A stretch of 27,184 bases of DNA, taken from contig JAHKZS010000122.1 of NCBI GenBank assembly GCA_020626545.1, positions 1-27,184 of the forward strand, in the 5' to 3' direction. Shown here piece after piece: positions 14,370-21,515 of this stretch; position 1 is the first letter of the stretch, and the number at the start of each line of letters is the position of its first letter. A program made the position numbers and the translations under genes. Source of the stretch: a bacterium. GTDB lineage: Bacteria > Bacillota > Clostridia > Oscillospirales > Acutalibacteraceae. Below the pieces are notes generated by a model. The model saw nothing but the letters and a program-made list of their open reading frames with translations. It was not told the origin of the DNA and did no database searches.

Positions 14370-15305
14370 ATGGAATTTTCTCATATTCCCGTTCTGCTTA
14401 ACGAAACTATCGACGGTCTTAATATTAAGCCGAACGGAATTTACGTTGACGGTACCGCCGGCGGCGGAGGACATTCCTCGGAAATTCTGAAAAAGCTTAA
14501 AACAGGAAAGCTTATCTCTATCGACCAGGATCCCGACGCGATAGCTACAGTTACAAGCAGATTTAAGGACAACGAAAACTCAATAATTATAAAAGGTAAT
14601 TTTTCGGAGATGAAATCTCTCTTAAACCACCGCGGAATCTGTCAGGTAGACGGAGTTCTGCTGGATATAGGAGTTTCATCCCACCAGCTCGATACAGCCG
14701 AGCGCGGATTTTCTTTCCACGAGGACGCTCCTCTCGATATGAGAATGTCCCAGTCGGGAACTTGTGCCGCTGATTTAGTTAACAACCTCTCGGCTAAAGA
14801 GCTCTCTAAAATTATCTACACCTACGGCGAGGAAAAGTTCGCCGACTCTATAGCGAGGTCTATCGTAAAGTATAGGGAAGATAAACCCATAGAAACTACT
14901 TTTGAGCTCGCCGATATTATCAGAAACAGCGTTCCCGAACGCGTAAGGCGCGCGGGACATCCCGCCAGAAAAACGTTCCAGGCGCTTAGAATCGAGGTTA
15001 ATCACGAGCTCGACGCCCTCGAAAACGGCTTAAAAGACGCTTTCGAGCTTTTAGGAGAGGGCGGAAGACTCGCTGTAATTACTTTCCATTCGCTTGAGGA
15101 CAGAATCGTCAAGCAAACTATGGCTTCCTGGTATCAGGGATGTACCTGTCCGAAGGATTTTCCCGTGTGTGTATGCGGAAATAAACCGAAGGCGAAACCG
15201 ATAACCCGTAAACCTATTGTAGCAAATGAACAAGAATTATCCACAAATCCGCGTTCCAGGAGTGCAAAACTAAGAATTTGCGAAAAAATATCTGAAAAAT
15301 CTTGA
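14370..15305 (+). CDS. rsmH: 16S rRNA (cytosine1402-N4)-methyltransferase RsmH
   Basis: RsmH (MraW) methylates C1402 in the ribosomal P site using S-adenosylmethionine. The 311-residue product has HIPVLLNETIDGL at the N-terminus, the SAM loop VDGTAGGGGHS (about 27-37), GVLLDIGVSSHQLDTAERGF and DAPLDMRMSQS, FQALRIEVNHEL, VITFHSLEDRIVK, and the terminal Cys-rich segment GCTCPKDFPVCVCG with NPRSRSAKLR. No part is missing. It is translationally close to mraZ and is followed by a 241-base gap that holds a possible second promoter. Confidence 0.97.
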   Translation: MEFSHIPVLLNETIDGLNIKPNGIYVDGTAGGGGHSSEILKKLKTGKLISIDQDPDAIATVTSRFKDNENSIIIKGNFSEMKSLLNHRGICQVDGVLLDIGVSSHQLDTAERGFSFHEDAPLDMRMSQSGTCAADLVNNLSAKELSKIIYTYGEEKFADSIARSIVKYREDKPIETTFELADIIRNSVPERVRRAGHPARKTFQALRIEVNHELDALENGLKDAFELLGEGGRLAVITFHSLEDRIVKQTMASWYQGCTCPKDFPVCVCGNKPKAKPITRKPIVANEQELSTNPRSRSAKLRICEKISEKS

Positions 15306-15312
15306 TATTTAC

Positions 15313-15341
15313 TGGACATTCGTTACAATCTGTAGTAAAAT
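15313..15341 (+). promoter_or_regulatory. Possible internal promoter upstream of ftsL
   Basis: TGGACA at 15313-15318, 17-base spacer, TAAAAT at 15336-15341, each a 5/6 match. The following 200 bases to ftsL are very AT-rich. They contain two inverted repeats (ACACAA-gaaa-TTGTGT at 15367-15382; AAAAATGT-a-ACATTTTT at 15469-15485) and four GTTACA/TGTAAC words. Confidence 0.5.
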
Positions 15342-15546
15342 ATAACAGAAATGTAAATACTACGAAACACAAGAAATTGTGTTAAAATCGTAACAATATC
15401 ACAATATTCTGTATTATTCCCTATAAGAATATACAATTTATCCGTTACATAATTAAATAAAAAATTAAAAAAATGTAACATTTTTACTATAAAGAAATAT
15501 AAGACACGCTTAATAGTGTATGATAGATAACCGTTGAGGTAAATAT

Positions 15547-16077
15547 ATGACATTAACTTATGATAACAGAAGCGCCGCGTACGACCTTAATATGTTTAAG
15601 GACAGTACAGCGAAGAAGCTTCCTAAGAAGAAAACTGAACAACAGGCTGAAAAAGCTCCTAAAAATAAAGTAGTAAGCTTACCCCAGGACGAAATCGTTA
15701 AAATCCGCAGAAGAAAGCATAATCCCTTTAAGCTGTTTCTCGGCGGTATAACAGGTGTCGCCGTTACTTTTGCTGTAGCGGTAATCATTATCGGCCAGGT
15801 TCAGCTTACCGAGCTTAACCAGCAGATTATTAACAAAAAGGCGCTTTTAAGTAACGCGCAGAGTACATATACTCAGAATCAGATGGCTATTCAGTCCAAT
15901 CATTCTACGACCGATATCGAGAACTTCGCTAAAGAAAAACTCGGTATGAGTAAAGCGGAAAACGCTCAGAAAGAGTTCGTATCCCTCTCGAAAGGCGATA
16001 AAGCCGAAATCGAGGGCGACGCTAATAAGAACTTTTTCCAGAAAATACTTGACGCAATTACAGGACTTTGGTCATAA
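15547..16077 (+). CDS. ftsL: FtsL-like division protein
   Basis: A bitopic septal protein of the FtsL/DivIC type, which forms a complex with FtsQ/DivIB and activates FtsW and the division PBP. The 176-residue product has a long charged cytoplasmic N-terminus (1-60, with KLPKKKTEQQ and KIRRRKHNP), one membrane segment (about 61-83), a predicted coiled coil (about 85-125, QLTELNQQIINKKALLSNAQ), and the family's terminal signature IENFAKEKLGM. The position between rsmH and the PBP gene is exactly that of ftsL. The sequence is poorly conserved in this family, so the name rests on topology, motif and context. Confidence 0.85.
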   Translation: MTLTYDNRSAAYDLNMFKDSTAKKLPKKKTEQQAEKAPKNKVVSLPQDEIVKIRRRKHNPFKLFLGGITGVAVTFAVAVIIIGQVQLTELNQQIINKKALLSNAQSTYTQNQMAIQSNHSTTDIENFAKEKLGMSKAENAQKEFVSLSKGDKAEIEGDANKNFFQKILDAITGLWS

Positions 16078-16112
16078 CATTCGGGTTAACTTAATAAATA
16101 TGTTATGGAATG

Positions 16113-16149
16113 AATAAGAGTTGAGATGTGTAATCTTAACTCTTATTTT
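16113..16149 (+). promoter_or_regulatory. Long hairpin between ftsL and the PBP gene
   Basis: A 15-bp stem (AATAAGAGTTGAGAT / ATCTTAACTCTTATT, one G-T wobble) with a 5-base loop, followed by only TT-GG. The weak T-run makes full termination doubtful; attenuation, mRNA processing or 3'-end protection are possible. A second small hairpin (CGGA-TTTT-TCCG) follows near 16167-16177. Confidence 0.5.
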
Positions 16150-16203
16150 GGCTATATTATGTGTGCGGATTTTTCCGTGAATACGTGAGAAAGGAGAGGT
16201 TGT

Positions 16204-18456
16204 ATGGCGAATAACGGCTCTAAACGCTCTAAAAAAGGCGTTTTACAATTGCTTAGAATGAGAACAACTATGCTTATTCTGCTTATACTTGTAATCGGGT
16301 TCGGCGCCGTTTCTGTAAGAATCGGTTATCTGACGCTTGTTCAGGGAACATATCTCCAGGAAAAAGCCGTGGAACAGCAGCTTGTCGATACAACCGTAAA
16401 CTCTAAGCGAGGAACTATTTACGACGCTAAAGGCAAGGTCTTAGCCCAGAGCGCGTCCGTATGGAAGGTAGTTTTAGCGCCCGCTTATCTCAAAACCGAG
16501 GAACAGAGAATCTACGTAGCTCAGAATTTAGCTAAAATTCTCGACCTAAAATACGAGGACGTATATAAAAAGACTAAGCAGAAAACTTATTATGTTGTAT
16601 TAAAGCGTAAAATCGAAAGCGACGAAAGGGAAAAAATCCTTAGTCTTTGCGATGCTCTTAATGAGAAGTTCGACGGACTGAGTAACGTAATTACCCTGTT
16701 CGACGATTACCGCCGTTACTATCCCTATAACGACCTCGCTTCTTCGGTAATCGGCTTTACCGGTTCAGACGACCAGGGGCTCGAGGGCGTCGAGTTTAAG
16801 TACGACGACTATCTCACCGGTACTCCCGGTAGAATTATCACCGCCCGTAACGCTAACCAGACCGATATGCCGTTCCAATACGAGCAGAACGTCGCCGCCA
16901 AGGACGGCAACAATATCACGCTTACAATCGACGAGACCGTTCAGTCTATCGCCGAGAAATATATGAAAAAGGGTATAACTGACAACGAGGTAGTTAACCG
17001 AGGCGTATGTATTATTATGAATGTAAATACAGGCGCTATAATCGCGATGGTTACCGTCGATGGTTACGACTTAAATAAACCCTACGATTTATCCGACGCG
17101 GATTTAGCCGCTATAAGAGCGCTTCCCGAAAAGAAACGCGCCGCGGCGGAGAGCGCGGCTTTGGGAGCTATGTGGCGTAATAAAGCCGTAGCCGATACCT
17201 ATTATCCCGGTTCGGTATTCAAGATGTGTACCGCCTCGATGGCGCTTAACGAGGGCGTTGTAAACGAAAACTCGTCCTTTAACTGCAGCGGTTCGGTTAC
17301 TATCTACGACCATACTATCCACTGCCACTTCCACGCGGGCCACGGAACCCAGAATCTTTTCCAAGCTATCTATAACTCCTGCAACCCCGCGTTTATCGAC
17401 ATCGGCGCGAGAGTAGGAGCCGATAAGTTCTATAAGTATTACGAGGCTTTCGGATTTTCGGAGCCTACGGGAATCGACCTACCGGGCGAATCCGACGACC
17501 TTTTCTTTAACGAGGACGGTTCAATGTCCCAGACCGACTTAGCGGTTGCGTCGTTCGGACAGAACTTCTCAATTACACCTATCCAGATGGTAACCGCATG
17601 CTCGGCTATCGCTAACGGCGGTAAGGTGCTCCAGCCTTACGTCGTTCAGAAAATCACCGACTCGGACGGAAACGTTGTTAAGAATACCGAAACTACAGTT
17701 AAACGTCAGGTTATTTCCTCGGCGGTAAGTAAGAAAATGTGCAAGTTCCTCGAGGATAATACAACTAAAGGCGGAGTTAATAACGGCTATATCTCAGGTT
17801 ACCGCGTAGGCGGTAAGACCGGTACTTCCGAGAAAATCGGTCAGTCCCAGAGCGGTTATAAGGATTACATCGCTTCGTTCTGCGGATTCGCTCCCGCCGA
17901 TAAGCCCGAGGTCGCTTGTCTTGTATTCTACGATACACCTCGAGGCGCCTCCTATTACGGCAGCCAGGTATCCGCTCCCGTATTCGTAAATATTATGAGC
18001 GAGGTACTTCCGTATCTCGAAGTTCAGGCTGAGTACGACAGCGGCGAAAAGCAGTATGTCGATACTATCACAGGCTCATACTCCGGACTTTCGGTGGCTA
18101 AGGCTGAAGCCGCGGCTAAGAAGGACGGATTCACAGTAACCGTAAAGGGCGAGGGCAAGAAGGTTATCTCTCAGATGCCGTCCACCGCTACTAAGATTCC
18201 CGTCGGCGGAAACGTAGTTCTCTATACCGATAAGGAATCCGAAAAAGCGACTGTGAATGTTCCCGATATGGTCGGCTATTCCGTATCTACAGTCAACGAC
18301 ATCGCCGCTTCCGCGGGACTTAATATAAGCTTCTCGGGCGTAACGACCAGCGCTAACGCCGTTTCTAAATCGCAGAGTATCTCCGCGGGAGAAAAAGTAA
18401 GCGAGGGTACGGTAATAACGGTAGAGTTCTCGGGCGGTACGGTCGTTAATGACTAG
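16204..18456 (+). CDS. Division-specific class B penicillin-binding protein with PASTA domains (PBP2B/SpoVD type)
   Basis: A transpeptidase that cross-links septal peptidoglycan in partnership with FtsW. The 750-residue product has a short cytoplasmic tail, one membrane segment (about 20-42), an N-terminal pedestal starting with KRGTIYDAKGKVLA, and a transpeptidase domain with the three catalytic motifs: S337-V-F-K340, S392-C-N394 and K538-T-G. Two C-terminal PASTA domains (about 620-750) follow. AAGGAGAGG precedes the ATG. It could be the vegetative FtsI/PbpB or the sporulation enzyme SpoVD; location in the dcw cluster without a second PBP gene here favours the vegetative role, but the window cannot decide. 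Its TAG stop is also the first base of a 7-bp repeat array. Confidence 0.93.
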   Translation: MANNGSKRSKKGVLQLLRMRTTMLILLILVIGFGAVSVRIGYLTLVQGTYLQEKAVEQQLVDTTVNSKRGTIYDAKGKVLAQSASVWKVVLAPAYLKTEEQRIYVAQNLAKILDLKYEDVYKKTKQKTYYVVLKRKIESDEREKILSLCDALNEKFDGLSNVITLFDDYRRYYPYNDLASSVIGFTGSDDQGLEGVEFKYDDYLTGTPGRIITARNANQTDMPFQYEQNVAAKDGNNITLTIDETVQSIAEKYMKKGITDNEVVNRGVCIIMNVNTGAIIAMVTVDGYDLNKPYDLSDADLAAIRALPEKKRAAAESAALGAMWRNKAVADTYYPGSVFKMCTASMALNEGVVNENSSFNCSGSVTIYDHTIHCHFHAGHGTQNLFQAIYNSCNPAFIDIGARVGADKFYKYYEAFGFSEPTGIDLPGESDDLFFNEDGSMSQTDLAVASFGQNFSITPIQMVTACSAIANGGKVLQPYVVQKITDSDGNVVKNTETTVKRQVISSAVSKKMCKFLEDNTTKGGVNNGYISGYRVGGKTGTSEKIGQSQSGYKDYIASFCGFAPADKPEVACLVFYDTPRGASYYGSQVSAPVFVNIMSEVLPYLEVQAEYDSGEKQYVDTITGSYSGLSVAKAEAAAKKDGFTVTVKGEGKKVISQMPSTATKIPVGGNVVLYTDKESEKATVNVPDMVGYSVSTVNDIAASAGLNISFSGVTTSANAVSKSQSISAGEKVSEGTVITVEFSGGTVVND

Positions 18457-18516
18457 GATGTAGGATTTAGGATGTAGGATGTAGGATTTAGGGTGTAGGT
18501 TTTAGGATTTAGGAAA
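18454..18516 (+). repeat. Heptameric tandem repeat, unit TAGGATK
   Basis: Nine consecutive 7-base units, all starting TAGG, beginning with the stop codon of the PBP gene. Units are mostly TAGGATG or TAGGATT; later ones degenerate (TAGGGTG, TAGGTTT, TAGGAAA). It ends 41 bases before mraY. Confidence 0.9.
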
Positions 18517-18557
18517 CTATACTTTATTCGGATAGATAAAACGAAAGGATTGGTAAT

Positions 18558-19586
18558 ATGACAGTTTTTGGAATATGGACATTTTTATCGGCGCTGTTGT
18601 CGTTCGCGCTGACAGCCTTAATCGGAAAGTTTTTAATTCCGTTTCTCCATAAGGTAAATTTCGGCCAGACTATCCTCGAAGACGGCCCCTCGTGGCATAA
18701 GGATAAACAAGGCACCCCGACAATGGGCGGAATAATGTTTATCATCGGAATTGTTGTAGTTACCTCCGTTAGCGTAATACTTTACAGTATTTTCGGAAAT
18801 AACTTCGTAGGCGCTTTCCAACAGGAAACCGAAAGATGTATCACATTTGTGTTCGCGGGACTGGGACTCGCGCTTTTACACGGAGCTATCGGATTTATCG
18901 ACGACTATATAAAGGTTGTAAAAAAGCGTAACCTCGGACTTACCGCTATCCAGAAGCTCGTGCTTCAGTTCGCGGTAACTATCGCTTACTTAGCGGTACT
19001 CGGATTTATGGGTTACGGAACAAAAACAATTATTCCCTTCGTAGGCGAGGTTGACCTCGGCTGGTTCTACTATGTGCTCGCCGCGATTGTTATAGTAGGC
19101 GTGGTAAACGCCGTAAACTTAACCGACGGTATCGACGGCTTAGACGGCTCGCTCACATTCTTTGTAGCTATGTTCTTTATGCTTATAGCTAACCTTATGG
19201 GCTATATGGGCGTGGGCTTTATGTCGGCTGCTGTAGCGGGCGGATGCTTAGGATTCTTACTCTGGAATTTCCATCCCGCTAAGGTGTTTATGGGTGATAC
19301 AGGCTCGCTGTTCTTGGGCGGAGTTGTGTGCGCTTTAGCGTTCGCGGTAAATATGCCGATACTTCTTCTTCCGCTCGGAATCGTGTATCTTTGCGAGATG
19401 TTCTCCGTTATGCTCCAGGTTGTTTACTTTAAACTTACCCACGGAAAACGCCTCTTTAAAATGAGCCCGATTCACCACCATTTCGAAATGTGCGGATGGT
19501 CTGAGGTTAAAATCGTAGCCGTGTTCAGCGGCGTGACCGTTGTGTTCGGTATAATTTCATTCTGTTTGGTATATTTCGGGGTTTAA
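18558..19586 (+). CDS. mraY: Phospho-N-acetylmuramoyl-pentapeptide transferase MraY
   Basis: MraY attaches the MurNAc-pentapeptide to undecaprenyl phosphate, forming lipid I. The 342-residue polytopic protein has GTPTMGG (52-58), the catalytic DDY pair D115-D116 in GFIDDYIKVVKKRNLGL, NLTDGIDGLDG, FMGDTGSLFLGG and the terminal SPIHHHFEMCGW, all diagnostic. About ten hydrophobic segments are visible. The ATG at 18558 follows AAAGGATTGG. In many bacteria murF lies before and murD after; neither is present here. Its stop is followed at once by another 7-bp repeat array. Confidence 0.98.
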   Translation: MTVFGIWTFLSALLSFALTALIGKFLIPFLHKVNFGQTILEDGPSWHKDKQGTPTMGGIMFIIGIVVVTSVSVILYSIFGNNFVGAFQQETERCITFVFAGLGLALLHGAIGFIDDYIKVVKKRNLGLTAIQKLVLQFAVTIAYLAVLGFMGYGTKTIIPFVGEVDLGWFYYVLAAIVIVGVVNAVNLTDGIDGLDGSLTFFVAMFFMLIANLMGYMGVGFMSAAVAGGCLGFLLWNFHPAKVFMGDTGSLFLGGVVCALAFAVNMPILLLPLGIVYLCEMFSVMLQVVYFKLTHGKRLFKMSPIHHHFEMCGWSEVKIVAVFSGVTVVFGIISFCLVYFGV

Positions 19587-19590
19587 TTTA

Positions 19591-19618
19591 GTGTGGAGTG
19601 TGGAGTTTGGAGTGTGGA
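19591..19618 (+). repeat. Heptameric tandem repeat, unit GTGTGGA
   Basis: Four 7-base units, GTGTGGA in three and GTTTGGA in one, beginning 5 bases after the mraY stop. The unit sequence is unrelated to that of the array after the PBP gene although period and position are the same. Confidence 0.85.
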
Positions 19619-19638
19619 GTTATTTCCTAACAAACACT

Positions 19639-19842
19639 ACCCTCTATATCCAAAACTTCATAGAAGTTCAAGGTACGGGGGATATGTTTAGGTTATAGGT
19701 AACAGATTACAGGTTTTAGCAAATCTGTATAGATGTAACTACCCTCTATATCCAAAACTTCATAGAAGTTCAAGGTACGGGGGATATGTTTAGGTTATAG
19801 GTAACAGATTACAGGTTTTAGCAAATCTGCATAGATGTAACT
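19639..19842 (+). repeat. Tandem 102-bp duplication of the composite repeat (copies 4 and 5)
   Basis: Two direct repeats of 102 bases (19639-19740 and 19741-19842) differ at a single base (T versus C at the 'CTG-ATAG' linker). Each contains the hairpin core (TATATCC, AACTT-CATAG-AAGTT, GGGGGATATG), then 7-mers of the TTTAGGT / TATAGGT / AACAGAT / TACAGGT / TTTAGCA kind, then the linker AATCTG-ATAGATGTAACT. They lack the 3' arm present in other copies. Confidence 0.9.
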
Positions 19843-19935
19843 TCCCTCTATATCCAAAACTTGATAAAGAATATTAAGTACGGGGGATATCCCTTTTAGA
19901 TAGGGACGCCCAAGTATGACGAGGAGATATAAAAA
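19843..19935 (+). repeat. Composite repeat copy 6, forming the ftsW 5' leader
   Basis: A diverged hairpin core (TATATCC at 19850, GGGGGATATC at 19882-19891) continues into the 3' arm TTTTAGATAGGGACG and then TGACGAGGAGATATAAAAA, directly abutting the ftsW ATG. The GAGGAG inside the repeat is the only ribosome binding site for ftsW. With the two units before it, it fills the 349-base mraY-ftsW gap. Confidence 0.82.
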
Positions 19936-21186
19936 ATGCAGCCTCAAGTGGAGGTAATGCGTCGCGCTGACGTAAACCGACTTTATGACGAAAAAGTTAA
20001 TAATAAGCGTCGGCAGAGCCGCGGAAAAACTCCGCCGAAAGCAGCTAAAGGAAAGCACAAAGTCCGCAGACCGCTCCTCGAGAGAGGTATGGGGCTTGAC
20101 TTGCCGTTTTTACTGCTGGTGCTTGTGTTAGTTATAATCGGAATGATTATGATGTTCTCGGCGAGCTATCCTTCGGCGTACTATAAGCTTAACGACAGCT
20201 ATTTTTATGTTCGACGCCAGCTTATCTACGCGGTAATCGGACTCGCGGCGATGGTAGGTATATCGTTCTTTAACTATAATAAGCTTCATAAACTCGCGCC
20301 GCTTATTCTGGCGTTCGGATATTTAACGCTGGTTATAGTGTTGTTCCTGCCGGGTAATGTCCATAGATGGATTGAGGTCGGACCGATTAATATCCAGGCT
20401 TCCGAGATTATGAAATTCGCGATAATCCTGTTTTTCGCGCATTGGGGAAGCTTGTATTACGATAAAATGCAGTACGCTAAGTACAGCGTGCTCCCGGGTA
20501 TTTTGGTATTCGGATCTACCGCGGCGCTGTTGCTGCTGGAGCCGCACTATTCAGGTATTGTTATTACCGCTATACTTACGGTTATTATGCTTTATATAGG
20601 CGGTATGAGAGTTCGTTACCTCGCTATAGGAGGTGTGCTCCTATTGGTAGCAGTGCTCGGAGCTTGGGTTACAGGACTGCTCACTTACGCTATGCAGCGT
20701 ATGGACGGTTGGGGTCAGGCTCTGGTATATACTACCGAAAAAATGTGGCAGACTACGTGGCAGACCAGAAACTCGCTCTATTCAATCGGATCTGGAGGTA
20801 TGTTCGGCTTAGGCTTAGGCCAGTCCAGACAGAAATATCTCTACCTCCCCGAACCTCAGAACGACTTTATCTTCGCGATAGTTTGCGAGGAATTGGGATT
20901 TGTCGGAGCGGTAATTATACTGCTGATTTTCGCGCTGTTGGTATGGCGAGGAATAACCTTGAGCCTGCGTTCTAAGGATAGATTTGGAAAGCTGCTCGGA
21001 ATCGGACTTTCGTCGCAGATAGGCGTCCAGGTTATACTCAATATATTGGTTATAACCGACTGGCTGCCGAATACAGGTATCAGCTTGCCGTTCTTTAGCT
21101 ACGGCGGCAGCTCGCTTATTATGCTTTTAGCCCAGATGGGACTGGTACTCTCAATCTCCCGAACGGCGAATATTGAGAAACAGTAG
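19936..21186 (+). CDS. ftsW: SEDS peptidoglycan glycosyltransferase FtsW
   Basis: FtsW polymerises lipid II at the septum together with the division PBP. The 416-residue product has a basic cytoplasmic extension of about 55 residues (RRQSRGKTPPKAAKGKHKVRR), then ten membrane segments. Family marks are GDLPF-like LDLPFLLLV, ASYPSAYY, PINIQASEIMKFA, LPEPQNDFIFAIVCEELGF (with the conserved Asp) and PFFSYGGSSLIMLLAQMG near the C-terminus. It is a SEDS protein; location between mraY and murG favours FtsW over RodA or SpoVE, which are hard to separate by sequence alone. The ribosome binding site GAGGAG lies in the repeat that abuts the start codon. Confidence 0.93.
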   Translation: MQPQVEVMRRADVNRLYDEKVNNKRRQSRGKTPPKAAKGKHKVRRPLLERGMGLDLPFLLLVLVLVIIGMIMMFSASYPSAYYKLNDSYFYVRRQLIYAVIGLAAMVGISFFNYNKLHKLAPLILAFGYLTLVIVLFLPGNVHRWIEVGPINIQASEIMKFAIILFFAHWGSLYYDKMQYAKYSVLPGILVFGSTAALLLLEPHYSGIVITAILTVIMLYIGGMRVRYLAIGGVLLLVAVLGAWVTGLLTYAMQRMDGWGQALVYTTEKMWQTTWQTRNSLYSIGSGGMFGLGLGQSRQKYLYLPEPQNDFIFAIVCEELGFVGAVIILLIFALLVWRGITLSLRSKDRFGKLLGIGLSSQIGVQVILNILVITDWLPNTGISLPFFSYGGSSLIMLLAQMGLVLSISRTANIEKQ

Positions 21187-21188
21187 GT

Positions 21189-21223
21189 AATTCGAAATTC
21201 GTAACGCGCAATTCGCGATTTTA
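21189..21223 (+). repeat. Heptameric tandem repeat, unit AATTCGN
   Basis: Five 7-base units (AATTCGA, AATTCGT, AACGCGC, AATTCGC and the degenerate GATTTTA) beginning 3 bases after the ftsW stop. This is a third unit sequence in the same position relative to a stop codon. Confidence 0.75.
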
Positions 21224-21272
21224 GGTGTTATATTTAAGTTGATTGTTTCCTTAACATAGATTCGCTATATGG

Positions 21273-21515
21273 TTTAGGTTACAGGTTATAGGTAACAGGG
21301 TACAGTAAATCTGCATAGATGTAACTACCCTCCACCTCCAAAACTTCATAGGAGTTCGAGGTAAGGAGGAAATAGTTTAGATTACAGGTAACAGGGTACA
21401 GCAAATCTGCATAGATGTAACTACCCTTTATATCCAAAATTTGATAGAGATTATTATGTACGGGGGAGATCTTTTTTAGATAGGAACTACCACGTATGAC
21501 GAGGAGATATAAAAA
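21273..21515 (+). repeat. Composite repeat copies 7 and 8, the latter forming the murG leader
   Basis: Copy 7 starts with 7-mers (TTTAGGT, TACAGGT, TATAGGT, AACAGGG, TACAGTA), the linker, then a hairpin in which the outer stem is CCTCC / GGAGG in place of TATCC / GGATA. Copy 8 has four such 7-mers (21376-21403), the linker, a diverged hairpin (TATATCC at 21430, GGGGGAGAT at 21462) and the 3' arm TTTTAGATAGGAAC, ending TATGACGAGGAGATATAA directly before the murG ATG. The last 25 bases through ATG are identical to those before ftsW. The array at 21189 and these two copies make up the 329-base gap. Confidence 0.82.

Noticed and set aside
18454..21515. CRISPR array hypothesis for the regular repeats
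   Set aside because: The 7-bp units have no spacers, and the 102-bp units are duplicated as wholes without variable spacers; no cas genes are present.
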